Part shown: positions 1 through 6,853 of the stretch, piece by piece
How the letters are laid out: each line of letters begins with the position of its first letter
Numbering within the stretch: position 1 is the first letter of the stretch
Virus record (IMG/VR): IMGVR_UViG_3300032285_000147
Coordinates: 1-23,826 of that record
Length of the DNA stretch: 23,826 nt
Source of the DNA: a virus
Direction: 5' to 3' (one strand)
Program-made: the position numbers and the translations under genes
The notes under the pieces: generated by a model
The model's database searches: none
What the model saw: only the letters and a program-made list of their open reading frames with translations
What the model was told of the DNA's origin: nothing

Positions 1-78
1 AGAAGCCTCGGTCAGATTGAAGGCGAAGGGCTTAATGACATTGACAAACCGATTCCTGCTCCGCATTTTGCTGGGTAG
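1..78 (+). CDS. C-terminal end of an upstream phage gene (partial)
   Basis: An open frame runs in from the left edge and stops at TAG (76-78), leaving 25 residues that end in Pro-Ala-Pro-His-Phe-Ala-Gly. It is followed 29 bases later by a gene with a good ribosome binding site, so it is most likely the end of a real capsid-region gene. From its position just before the capsid genes it could be a scaffold, protease or other head protein, but the fragment is too short to recognise. Confidence 0.6.
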   Translation, partial: RSLGQIEGEGLNDIDKPIPAPHFAG

Positions 79-107
79 GGTGTTTAACTAAACAAAGGAG
101 TAAGACT

Positions 108-680
108 ATGTCTTCAACCAATGCTCCGTTTGGTATGCGTCCTTCTTTCCACCCAACGGGTTTGGACAGAGCCGTCGCTTTGCCTAACGGTATCGCCTCT
201 GGTTACAGCACTGGCATTTTGAAAGGTCAGCCTGTAGCCCTCAACACTAGCGGTAACATCATTGCCGCTACTGCTGGTAGTGCCTTCCAAGGCGCTTTCG
301 CTGGTCACGAGTACACCGACTTAACAGGTCGTCGTCTTGTCAGCAACCAATGGATTGCAAACACTGCATACCAAACTGGTTCTGAAGTGACTTATTACTA
401 TTCTGACCCTAACATCGTTTACGACATTCAGGCAGACGGTAGCTTGGCTCAAACATCAATTGGTGACCAAGCAAACTTCACAAACATTAGTGCTGGTTCT
501 ACCACCACAGGTTTGTCTCAATGCACCATCTCTACGAGTTTGGTGGGTTCGGGTAACGTCGGTGATTTGCGAATCATCAACTTGACCCCGGGTGTCGATA
601 ACGCATGGGGTGACGCATACACCGTGGTTCAGGTTCAAGTGAGCCGTAGCCAGTATGTTGCCACCATCAATGCATTCTAA
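108..680 (+). CDS. Conserved phage structural protein, possible head decoration protein
   Basis: This 190-residue protein sits directly before the major capsid gene. It has a good ribosome binding site (AAAGGAG at 94-100, eight bases before the ATG). The N-terminus (Met-Ser-Ser-Thr-Asn-Ala-Pro-Phe-Gly-Met-Arg-Pro) and the mid-region Gly-Arg-Arg-Leu-Val-Ser-Asn followed by a Tyr-rich stretch resemble a family I associate with phage structural loci of aquatic phages, usually annotated only as hypothetical. There is no signal peptide or membrane segment. The sequence is rich in Gly, Ser, Thr and beta-strand formers. Small size, position and probable co-transcription with the capsid gene fit a capsid decoration or head-stabilising protein, but that role is inferred from context. 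An alternative is a minor head protein. Confidence 0.75.
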   Translation: MSSTNAPFGMRPSFHPTGLDRAVALPNGIASGYSTGILKGQPVALNTSGNIIAATAGSAFQGAFAGHEYTDLTGRRLVSNQWIANTAYQTGSEVTYYYSDPNIVYDIQADGSLAQTSIGDQANFTNISAGSTTTGLSQCTISTSLVGSGNVGDLRIINLTPGVDNAWGDAYTVVQVQVSRSQYVATINAF

Positions 681-693
681 GGGGGACTAAAAA

Positions 694-1608
694 ATGGCCG
701 CTCCAATGCGCAGTACGGACTTTAGAAGCATCGTTGAACCAATCCTCAACGAATGCTTCGATGGAGTCTATGACCAACGTACCGATGAATGGTCACGGGT
801 ATTCCGTGAGCAAGAAGGTATTCCACGCAACTACCACGAAGAACCAGTCCTTTATGGATTTGGCGCCGCGCCCCAACTGCCTGACGGAACTCCTGTTTCG
901 TATCAGCAAGGTGGCGTTCTCTTCTTGCAACGCTATGTATACAACGTGTATGGTTTAGCCTTCGCGTTGACCAAAGTGTTGGTTGAAGACGGTGACCACA
1001 TCCGTATCGGTCAAGTTTACGCTCGTCACTTGGCTCAATCATTGATTGAGACTAAAGAGACATTGAGTGCGAACGTGTTGAACCGTGCATTCAACTCTAG
1101 CTACCCCGGTGGCGACGGTGTTGCACTGAACAGCGCTTCACACCCAATCGTGAACGGTACTTTCAGCAACTTGTTAAGCACCGCCGCGAACCTGTCACAA
1201 ACATCCCTCGAACAGATGTTGATTCAGATTCGCCAAGCTGTTGACAACAACGGTAAGAAGATTCGTTTGGTTCCACGTCAATTGATTGTGGCACCGGGCA
1301 ACGTCTTCCAAGCCGAAGTTCTGTTGAAGTCAGTTCTCCGCTCTGGTACAGGTAACAACGACATCAACCCAGTTAAGTCTATTGGCTTGCTGGATGAGGG
1401 CGCCGCTGTGCTGTCACGTTTGACCAACCAAACCGCTTGGTGGGTACAGACTGACGCTCCAGAAGGTATGAAACTCTTGATGCGTCGTAAGCTAGAAAAG
1501 ACTATGGAAGGTGATTTCGAAACCGACTCCATGCGCTACAAGGCTACCGAGCGTTATCAGGTGGGATTCACTGACCCACGCGCCGTTTACGGCACACCCG
1601 GCGTCTAA
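694..1608 (+). CDS. Major capsid protein (Mu gpT-like, HK97 fold)
   Basis: This 304-residue protein most resembles the Mu gpT-like major head subunit family. The N-terminal part (about 1-40) is charged and helical, with Phe-Arg-Ser-Ile-Val-Glu-Pro at residues 10-16. A long middle region holds Ala-Arg-His-Leu-Ala-Gln-Ser and the Ala-Asn-Val-Leu-Asn-Arg-Ala-Phe segment, where such proteins carry the spine helix. The Arg-Gln-Leu-Ile-Val-Ala-Pro motif near 195 is typical of gpT-like capsids. The C-terminus has Arg-Tyr-Gln-Val-Gly-Phe-Thr-Asp-Pro-Arg, which matches the conserved strand and P-loop end of the fold. Length of about 300 residues is normal. GGGGG (682-686) lies upstream of the ATG and the gene ends just before a strong terminator, as expected for the most highly expressed head protein. 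Confidence 0.88.
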   Translation: MAAPMRSTDFRSIVEPILNECFDGVYDQRTDEWSRVFREQEGIPRNYHEEPVLYGFGAAPQLPDGTPVSYQQGGVLFLQRYVYNVYGLAFALTKVLVEDGDHIRIGQVYARHLAQSLIETKETLSANVLNRAFNSSYPGGDGVALNSASHPIVNGTFSNLLSTAANLSQTSLEQMLIQIRQAVDNNGKKIRLVPRQLIVAPGNVFQAEVLLKSVLRSGTGNNDINPVKSIGLLDEGAAVLSRLTNQTAWWVQTDAPEGMKLLMRRKLEKTMEGDFETDSMRYKATERYQVGFTDPRAVYGTPGV

Positions 1609-1619
1609 ACCACGCCACA

Positions 1620-1650
1620 GGGGTTGGGATAAAACCCAGCCCCTTTTTTG
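1620..1650 (+). terminator. Intrinsic terminator after the major capsid gene
   Basis: A nine-base stem (1620-1628 with 1635-1643, one U-G wobble, otherwise all pairs, seven of them G-C) closes a six-base A-rich loop. It is followed by six T (1644-1649). It begins 11 bases after the capsid stop codon. This is a textbook rho-independent terminator and probably reduces read-through from the head genes into the downstream tail genes. Confidence 0.9.
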
Positions 1651-1690
1651 TTAAAACTGTATTTGTCAAACTTTTCAAGGAGCAGACAAA

Positions 1691-2674
1691 ATGCCTCAAT
1701 ATTCAGACGACCTATTTCTAGGCCCAGCGCAAACCTATATGGGTACGGGTATCCGTCCCTACACCACAACCGCAACTGGCGGAACTGGTGGTTCATCTTC
1801 ATCTACCCTGCAAATTACCGCTTTGAACCAAGGCGCTCCAATTGCGTTGGGTATGTATGTTGACGGTACAAGTGTTACTGACGGAACCTATATCACTGCC
1901 TTTGGCACTGGTACAGGTGGTATTGGTACTTATACCCTCAACCAAGCAATCAACATTGCAAACACTACCGCGTTGACTTTGCACGGTAATATTGCTTTTG
2001 ATAACCCATCTCCAATGGACTTGGGTGTTGGCCCGTTGGGTCGCGTCTACATTTGGGACGTGATTCCACAAGCCAAGGTTGCAAACAACCTCGCTACCGC
2101 TCAATCACCAACTAGCGCGTTCACTTTGACCGCTGGTACTTCCGTGAAATCGGTAACTCTCAAAGACGGTTCGATTGGTTATGCTCTTGACCTGCCTCGC
2201 GCACTCATCATCACCATCGGTACTGGAACTATTACCAACCGCAACATCACAATCAGTGGTTTTGACTACTACGGTCAAGCTATGAGCGAAGTGATTGCAA
2301 CTGGTACAACTCAGTCAACCACTGTTAGCGGTGCAAAAGCCTTCTACATCGTAACTTCCATCACCACTTCTGGTGCTGTTGGTGGTACGGTCGCGGTAGG
2401 AACTACTGACATTCTTGGTTTACCAGTTCGCGTATTCAACGTCGCTTACATCACTAGCGTCAAGAGCAACAACACACTAGCGCAAGACGCTGGTACGTTT
2501 GTTCCTGCTGTTACTGCAACCGCTACCACAACAACTGGTGACGTTCGCGGTACATACACACCAGCCACTGCATCGGACGGTATCGTTCGTACAGTAATGA
2601 CCATTGCGTTACCCGGTATCGCTGTTGGCCCTAACGCTACACGCGTTGGCGCTCTCGGCGTAACCCAAGCCTAA
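1691..2674 (+). CDS. Phage structural protein with an inserted Ig-like Gly/Thr-rich domain
   Basis: This 327-residue protein has AAGGAGCAG (1677-1685) in front of its ATG. Residues 1-25 and about 104 onward (Asn-Pro-Ser-Pro-Met-Asp-Leu-Gly-Val-Gly-Pro-Leu-Gly-Arg) look like one conserved phage virion protein. Residues about 38-98 are a different, Gly/Thr/Ser-rich beta segment containing Gly-Thr-Gly-Thr-Gly-Gly-Ile-Gly-Thr-Tyr-Thr, a pattern common in Ig-like or lectin-like repeats of phage fibres. The rest alternates short beta motifs with no membrane segment. It follows the capsid terminator and is four to five genes upstream of the adaptor, so a head-surface or head-completion role is likely. 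I do not recognise an exact function. No enzyme motif was seen. Confidence 0.72.
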   Translation: MPQYSDDLFLGPAQTYMGTGIRPYTTTATGGTGGSSSSTLQITALNQGAPIALGMYVDGTSVTDGTYITAFGTGTGGIGTYTLNQAINIANTTALTLHGNIAFDNPSPMDLGVGPLGRVYIWDVIPQAKVANNLATAQSPTSAFTLTAGTSVKSVTLKDGSIGYALDLPRALIITIGTGTITNRNITISGFDYYGQAMSEVIATGTTQSTTVSGAKAFYIVTSITTSGAVGGTVAVGTTDILGLPVRVFNVAYITSVKSNNTLAQDAGTFVPAVTATATTTTGDVRGTYTPATASDGIVRTVMTIALPGIAVGPNATRVGALGVTQA

Positions 2675-2685
2675 AGGAGACTGAC

Positions 2686-4035
2686 ATGGGTCAATTTAAA
2701 CCAATGGTCAAAATGATGACCACAGAGCCTACAGTAGAGTTAAAACTCGCTAAAGGCGGTCATGTGAACATGAAAAAAGGCGGTAAAGCCGAATCTGGTC
2801 ACAAGAAAATGGCTATGGGTGGTGGCGCTTTAGGCGCTTTGGAGGGTACGCCTGCTTTGATTGGTCGTCCTGCTGTCAATGCTCCTGTTCGCGCCCCCGG
2901 CAAACCCTCGATGGCTATGCGCCGTAAAGCGATGATGGCAAAACCTGCCGTCACGCCGTCTGGCCCTTCCATGTCAATGCCCCCAATGAAAAAAGGTGGC
3001 AAAGCCGAAGGCGGTAAGTCTGACATGGCTCAAGACAAAGCCATGATTAAGAAAGCCTTCAAGCAACACGATATGCAAGAGCATAAAGGTGGCAAAGGTA
3101 CTTCATTGAAGCTGAAAAAAGGCGGAATGAAGAAGTTTGCTACTGGCGGAAAGATTGTCTCTGAGACAACTTCTGGTTCTTACGACACCACTTTGATGCA
3201 TGGCGCTCGTCCTGACAATTCACCTGCCAAAACTGGTGGCGTGAAAAACGGAAACGCTGGTGGTTTCAAAATGGGTGGTAAAGCCAAGAAGTACGCTACT
3301 GGTGGCGTGACTAAGTCAAACGCTGGTGGTTTTGCTTCAGGTGGTGCAATTCCTTCTGAAAGTATGTCTGGCTCCTATGACACTACTCTTGTTGATACAG
3401 CACGTCCTGACCGCGCTCCAGCTAAAACTGGTGGCGTAAAGATGGGTAATGCTGGTGGATTCAAGAAGGGCGGTTCAACAAAAAAAGCCTACGCGACGGG
3501 GGGTACTGTTAATTCAGGCAAACCCGTCGCGATGCCCCAAGGTCGCAAACCCGTTCCATCACCTGTAAGAATTAGCCAATTGGCTGGTACTTACAAGAAT
3601 GGTGGTCGCGCAACTCCTGCTGAGGCTCGTTTGTTGAAAAACAATAAAGCCGAAAATGCAACCGCGATGCGTGATTCCAAACGTGATAGCAACCTGAAAT
3701 ATGGTTCGCCTAAGCGTATGGCTGGCGGTGGTGCTACTTCCGACAGGGAGTTGCAAGATATGTCCAATGGCGCGTATGACGCTCACTATGCCAACGAAAA
3801 GGCAGAGAATGAGGCAGACCGCAACTTGATTCCCAACGCCGTAAAACGCTTTGGTAATTTTGTAGCTGAGACTTTTTCGCCTAGCAATATCTCGAAATCG
3901 TTTTCAGTTCAAGGACATTTTTCTCCAGAAGAGCGGAAACAAAATTCCGCTACTGATGCACGAATTGAAACCGCAAAGCGGATAAAGGATATGCGTCAAT
4001 CTACTGGCAAAAAACGGGGCGGACGCGCTTGTTAA
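2686..4035 (+). CDS. Highly basic Lys/Gly-rich repeat protein
   Basis: This 449-residue protein is dominated by Lys, Gly, Ala and Met, with many Lys-Lys-Gly-Gly and Ala-Thr-Gly-Gly motifs. It starts at ATG 2686 with AAAGGAG (2674-2680) upstream. Two near-identical tracts of about 48 residues occur at about 160-207 and 225-273: Ser-Gly-Ser-Tyr-Asp-Thr-Thr-Leu, then Ala-Arg-Pro-Asp, Pro-Ala-Lys-Thr-Gly-Gly-Val-Lys, and Gly-Asn-Ala-Gly-Gly-Phe-Lys. A partial third copy of the Asn-Ala-Gly-Gly-Phe part lies between them. A segment near 110-150 (Met-Ala-Gln-Asp-Lys and Lys-Lys-Gly-Gly) recalls Lys/Gly proteins I associate with aquatic phages. The C-terminal 100 residues are more ordinary and charged, ending Arg-Gly-Gly-Arg-Ala-Cys. 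No cleavage site, signal or membrane segment is evident. It may bind nucleic acid or act in head assembly; the function is unknown. Confidence 0.8.
   Translation: MGQFKPMVKMMTTEPTVELKLAKGGHVNMKKGGKAESGHKKMAMGGGALGALEGTPALIGRPAVNAPVRAPGKPSMAMRRKAMMAKPAVTPSGPSMSMPPMKKGGKAEGGKSDMAQDKAMIKKAFKQHDMQEHKGGKGTSLKLKKGGMKKFATGGKIVSETTSGSYDTTLMHGARPDNSPAKTGGVKNGNAGGFKMGGKAKKYATGGVTKSNAGGFASGGAIPSESMSGSYDTTLVDTARPDRAPAKTGGVKMGNAGGFKKGGSTKKAYATGGTVNSGKPVAMPQGRKPVPSPVRISQLAGTYKNGGRATPAEARLLKNNKAENATAMRDSKRDSNLKYGSPKRMAGGGATSDRELQDMSNGAYDAHYANEKAENEADRNLIPNAVKRFGNFVAETFSPSNISKSFSVQGHFSPEERKQNSATDARIETAKRIKDMRQSTGKKRGGRAC
3163..3306 (+). repeat. Repeat unit 1 of the Lys/Gly-rich protein
   Basis: This stretch encodes residues about 160-207, from Glu-Thr-Thr-Ser-Gly-Ser-Tyr-Asp through Ala-Thr-Gly-Gly. 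It matches unit 2 (3358-3504) in order and in most residues. The shared pattern is Ser-Gly-Ser-Tyr-Asp-Thr-Thr-Leu, Ala-Arg-Pro-Asp, Pro-Ala-Lys-Thr-Gly-Gly-Val-Lys, Gly-Asn-Ala-Gly-Gly-Phe-Lys. Confidence 0.8.
3358..3504 (+). repeat. Repeat unit 2 of the Lys/Gly-rich protein
   Basis: This stretch encodes residues about 225-273 and mirrors unit 1, with small changes such as Ala-Arg-Pro-Asp-Arg-Ala in place of Ala-Arg-Pro-Asp-Asn-Ser. The two units differ at many third codon positions, which suggests an old duplication kept under protein-level selection rather than a recent slippage event. Confidence 0.8.
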
Positions 4036-4039
4036 AAAT

Positions 4040-4063
4040 AGGTGGGGGTTAACACCCCCTCCT
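4040..4063 (+). terminator. Intergenic GC hairpin, possible weak terminator
   Basis: A G-run at 4044-4048 pairs with a C-run at 4055-4059, with a T-A pair closing a four-base loop. Three more pairs lie outside a T-T mismatch. The trailing sequence is pyrimidine-rich but has no clean T run, so it may be a weak or leaky terminator or an mRNA processing hairpin. It lies just 5' of the ribosome binding site of the next gene. Confidence 0.4.
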
Positions 4064-4079
4064 TTCTTTGGAGATTTAT

Positions 4080-4859
4080 ATGAGTAACGGAATCGTTTCG
4101 TCAATCACGCGTAGTGGCGCAACTGAACCATTTGATTTGCAAGTGTCCCGCAACCAAATTTTGGGTCATTCAACATTGAGTTTGTTTGGTTATCAAACAT
4201 CTGTAACTACAACATCAATCCCAGTTTGGGAAAATGCATCAACATATACCTATCCAACATCAGCAACAACGCTGACTGTTGTAAGCACTTCCGCATCGGA
4301 TGTGTCTCCTGCTAAAGTTTTAATTAGCGGTCTTGATGCAAACTTTGACCCAATTTCTGAAACTGTTGTTTTGACAGGCACATCTGGTGTTACAACGACA
4401 AACAGTTATTTGCGCGTAAATAGTTTGCTGATGACTGGTGTTGCATCAGGTCAAACATCTAACGCAGGCGTAATTACTGCAAAACAATCAAGCAATACAT
4501 TGGCTCAAATCAATGCTGGTATTGGAAAATCGCAAAGCACGGTTTATACAGTACCTAACGGATACCAATTTTATTTAACTTTGGTTGAAGTAAATACCAC
4601 AAATTCATATGGTTCAGGAACTCTAATCACTTACAAAGTTGTTACAAAAAACAATACAACTGGTGTAACTTTGACTGTATTGCAACAACCATTTATTGCT
4701 ACATATTCAGTTAATCGGTCAGATACGCCGTTTTTGTATGACCAAAAAACTGATATTCAATGGCAATTGGGTACAAATACAGGAACAATTGCCGCTGGAA
4801 TTATTGTTGCTGGCAAGTTGATTCAAGCAAATAACAACGTAGTTGGTTCAGGTACTTAA
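4080..4859 (+). CDS. Phage structural protein, tail- or head-associated
   Basis: The best start is ATG 4080, six bases after GGAG (4070-4073). A TTG 12 bases upstream is in frame but overlaps that binding site. The 259-residue protein opens with Met-Ser-Asn-Gly-Ile-Val and contains Phe-Asp-Leu-Gln-Val-Ser-Arg-Asn-Gln-Ile near residue 20. A mid-region Gly-Leu-Asp-Ala-Asn-Phe-Asp-Pro-Ile-Ser-Glu-Thr-Val follows, and later Tyr-Thr-Val-Pro-Asn-Gly-Tyr. I associate this combination with conserved structural proteins of unknown role in aquatic phages. It is beta-rich and Thr/Ser-rich with no membrane segment. By eye it is more AT-rich than the capsid genes, so it may have a separate recent history. 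The exact virion location is not known. Confidence 0.75.
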   Translation: MSNGIVSSITRSGATEPFDLQVSRNQILGHSTLSLFGYQTSVTTTSIPVWENASTYTYPTSATTLTVVSTSASDVSPAKVLISGLDANFDPISETVVLTGTSGVTTTNSYLRVNSLLMTGVASGQTSNAGVITAKQSSNTLAQINAGIGKSQSTVYTVPNGYQFYLTLVEVNTTNSYGSGTLITYKVVTKNNTTGVTLTVLQQPFIATYSVNRSDTPFLYDQKTDIQWQLGTNTGTIAAGIIVAGKLIQANNNVVGSGT

Positions 4860-4861
4860 CC

Positions 4862-5401
4862 ATGCCAAGCAAATCACCTTCACAACATAGATTGATGGAG
4901 GCGGTCGCACATAACCCTGCGTTCGCTAAGAAAGTTGGCATCTCTCAAAAGGTTGGTAAAGAATTTGCCAAAGCCGATGAGGGTAAAAAATTTAAAGGAG
5001 GCGGTCTTTATGACAATATCCATAAAAAGCAAGAGCGTATTGCTCGTGAAAAAGCTGAAGGAAGACCTGTTGAACATATGCGCAAAGTTGGTAGCAAAGG
5101 TGCGCCAACTGCTCAAGCGTTCGTAGAGTCTGCTAAAACAGCAAAACACAAAGATGGCGGGGTAAGTCTCGCTGTTGGACGTGGTGAAAAACTTCCTACA
5201 AAACAAGGCGCAGGTCTTACGGAAAAGGGAAGAGAGAAATACAATAGAGAGACGGGAAGTCATTTAAAGGCTCCTCAACCACAAGGTGGGTCGCGAAAAG
5301 ATTCTTTTTGCGCTCGTATGTCTGGAGTTGTCGAACACGCAAAAGGAGATGCGCCACGAGCAAAAGCCTCGCTAAAGCGTTGGAATTGTTCTGGCTGGTA
5401 A
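4862..5401 (+). CDS. DUF6321-type Lys-rich phage protein
   Basis: This 179-residue basic protein starts two bases after the previous stop. The N-terminus (Met-Pro-Ser-Lys-Ser-Pro-Ser-Gln-His-Arg-Leu-Met then Asn-Pro-Ala-Phe-Ala-Lys-Lys-Val-Gly-Ile) is a motif seen at the front of many small phage proteins. The C-terminal 60 residues have Gly-Leu-Thr-Glu-Lys-Gly-Arg-Glu-Lys-Tyr-Asn-Arg-Glu-Thr-Gly-Ser, Lys-Ala-Pro-Gln-Pro, Ser-Phe-Cys-Ala-Arg-Met-Ser and a final Lys-Arg-Trp-Asn-Cys, which fits what I know of DUF6321. The function of that domain is not known to me. The gene lies between structural genes and shares a basic, Gly-Gly-containing style with the Lys/Gly protein upstream. A nucleic-acid-binding or assembly role is possible but not shown. 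Confidence 0.8.
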   Translation: MPSKSPSQHRLMEAVAHNPAFAKKVGISQKVGKEFAKADEGKKFKGGGLYDNIHKKQERIAREKAEGRPVEHMRKVGSKGAPTAQAFVESAKTAKHKDGGVSLAVGRGEKLPTKQGAGLTEKGREKYNRETGSHLKAPQPQGGSRKDSFCARMSGVVEHAKGDAPRAKASLKRWNCSGW

Positions 5402-5404
5402 AAC

Positions 5405-6475
5405 ATGGCGTACTCTGACACATACGGACAAACATATAACGTACAAACGTTGATTGACCACGGCGCTCGCCGATGCGGGAAACTTGCTGAAGAATTGACT
5501 TCTGAGCAAGTTCTGTCTGCTCGACAGTCTCTTGGGTTCTTGCTCTCTAACCTCATCAACCGCGGTATCCAATACTGGTGCATCAGCAAAGAGGTTATAG
5601 GGCTTACGCCAGACAAATACCGTTACACCCTACCTGATGGTGCTGTAGACACTTTAAACGTGCTGTACCGCACTATGACGCGTCCTGACGGGTCTTATTC
5701 ATCGTCCGCTGGTGGAGTTGTCGCAAACCTCTATGACGGTAATGTAAACACCTATTGCCAACAAAGTAGCGCAAACGGGAACTTCACGGTCAATTACGGT
5801 ACATCAAACCCTATCTACGCTGGTTCTATTGGGTTTTTACCCTATATCGCTGGTGGTGGGTCAGCTACTTGGAATATTTCGCTCCAATACTCGACTGACG
5901 GGTCAACTTTTACGACTTTGCAAAACCTTGGTGCGGTAGCTGTAACCGACAACACATGGGTGTGGACGGATATTGACCCCGGTCAAAACGTCGCTTTTTA
6001 CCGAATCGTCGCTTCTGGCGGGACTACTTTAGCCCTGCGCGAGTGGTATATCGGCGATAACAGCACTGAAGTGATGATGTCTCGCTTAAACCGTGACGAT
6101 TACACCAATCTTCCAAACAAAAACTTTACAGCGAACCAACCCTATCAGTTTTGGTTTGACCGTACGATTCCGAACCCCACGATTTATCTTTGGCCTACCC
6201 CAAGCAACGCATTTGTGCAAATGACGGTGTGGTATTCCACCCAAATCATGGATGTCGGGTCATTGACTAACGAGTTGCAGATACCTCAGCGTTGGTATGA
6301 GGCGGTTATTTTCATGCTGGCTCACCGTATGAGCCTCGAACTACCGTCTATTGGGTTAGACAGAATCAACTATCTTGAAAAGATGGCTGATAAATATTTG
6401 TACGAAGCGGAACAAGAAGAACGCGACAAGTCACCGATTTACTTCGCCCCTAACATTTCCGTCTACACGAGGTAA
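5405..6475 (+). CDS. Head-tail adaptor (P22 gp4-like) with an inserted discoidin-like domain
   Basis: This 356-residue protein starts at ATG 5405, three bases after the previous stop. Residues 1-95 (Gln-Thr-Leu-Ile-Asp-His-Gly near 14 and a helix with Ser-Ala-Arg-Gln-Ser-Leu near 38) and 226-356 (Pro-Gln-Arg-Trp-Tyr-Glu-Ala near 294, helical C-terminus) resemble phage head-tail adaptor or tail accessory proteins of the P22 gp4 type. Residues about 97-218 interrupt it with a Gly/Ser/Trp-rich beta domain (Asn-Leu-Tyr-Asp-Gly-Asn-Val-Asn-Thr-Tyr at 108-117, Leu-Gln-Tyr-Ser-Thr-Asp-Gly-Ser at 160-167) like an F5/8 type C (discoidin) carbohydrate-binding domain. The likely role is sealing or extending the portal. 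The inserted domain might bind sugar at the virion surface. An ordinary tail component is an alternative. Confidence 0.72.
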   Translation: MAYSDTYGQTYNVQTLIDHGARRCGKLAEELTSEQVLSARQSLGFLLSNLINRGIQYWCISKEVIGLTPDKYRYTLPDGAVDTLNVLYRTMTRPDGSYSSSAGGVVANLYDGNVNTYCQQSSANGNFTVNYGTSNPIYAGSIGFLPYIAGGGSATWNISLQYSTDGSTFTTLQNLGAVAVTDNTWVWTDIDPGQNVAFYRIVASGGTTLALREWYIGDNSTEVMMSRLNRDDYTNLPNKNFTANQPYQFWFDRTIPNPTIYLWPTPSNAFVQMTVWYSTQIMDVGSLTNELQIPQRWYEAVIFMLAHRMSLELPSIGLDRINYLEKMADKYLYEAEQEERDKSPIYFAPNISVYTR

Positions 6476-6478
6476 TAG

Positions 6479-6853
6479 ATGCCTATTTTCTTGGACACAA
6501 CGGGGATGACATCACTTGCCATCGCGGTATGCGATAGGTGCAAGATGAAGAAACCGTATGTGGACTTGCGACCCGATGGGAATTCACCGGGTCTGCGCGT
6601 GTGTGGGGACGGATGCTGGGACACGCTTGACCCGTACCGATTGGCGGCGCGGAAAACCGAAAGGATTAACCTTCGGTTTGCGCGTCCTGATGTGAGTGTC
6701 GCCGCGACCGACAACTTCCTGATGACGGGAAGCCAAAACTTGGACGGTTCAAGCCAGTTCCAGATTTCCACGGAACAAAATACTCAAACTCCTACTAACA
6801 CAGGGAACAAGGACACGATTGCACCGAACCCTCCAGACAATACGAGTACATAA
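6479..6853 (+). CDS. Small four-cysteine (zinc-ribbon-like) phage protein
   Basis: This 124-residue protein starts three bases after the previous stop and ends one base before the next ATG. Cys18-x2-Cys21 and Cys42-x3-Cys46 flank a short basic loop (Lys-Met-Lys-Lys-Pro-Tyr, then Arg-Pro-Asp-Gly), suggesting a single structural zinc site. A conserved Asp-Pro-Tyr-Arg-Leu follows near 51. From about residue 85 it is Asn/Thr/Gln/Pro-rich and probably disordered. The position between the adaptor and the first fibre gene suggests a virion or assembly role. No DNA-binding or enzyme family was recognised. Confidence 0.7.
   Translation: MPIFLDTTGMTSLAIAVCDRCKMKKPYVDLRPDGNSPGLRVCGDGCWDTLDPYRLAARKTERINLRFARPDVSVAATDNFLMTGSQNLDGSSQFQISTEQNTQTPTNTGNKDTIAPNPPDNTST

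Noticed and set aside
1648-1690. Possible promoter after the capsid terminator (TTGTTA at 1648)
   Set aside because: A -35-like hexamer is present but no convincing -10 box occurs at 16-18 bases, so a promoter is not supported.
4880-5263. 127-residue minus-strand open frame
   Set aside because: It is antisense to the DUF6321-type gene. The Phe/Ser-rich translation is the usual shadow of a Lys/Glu-rich gene.
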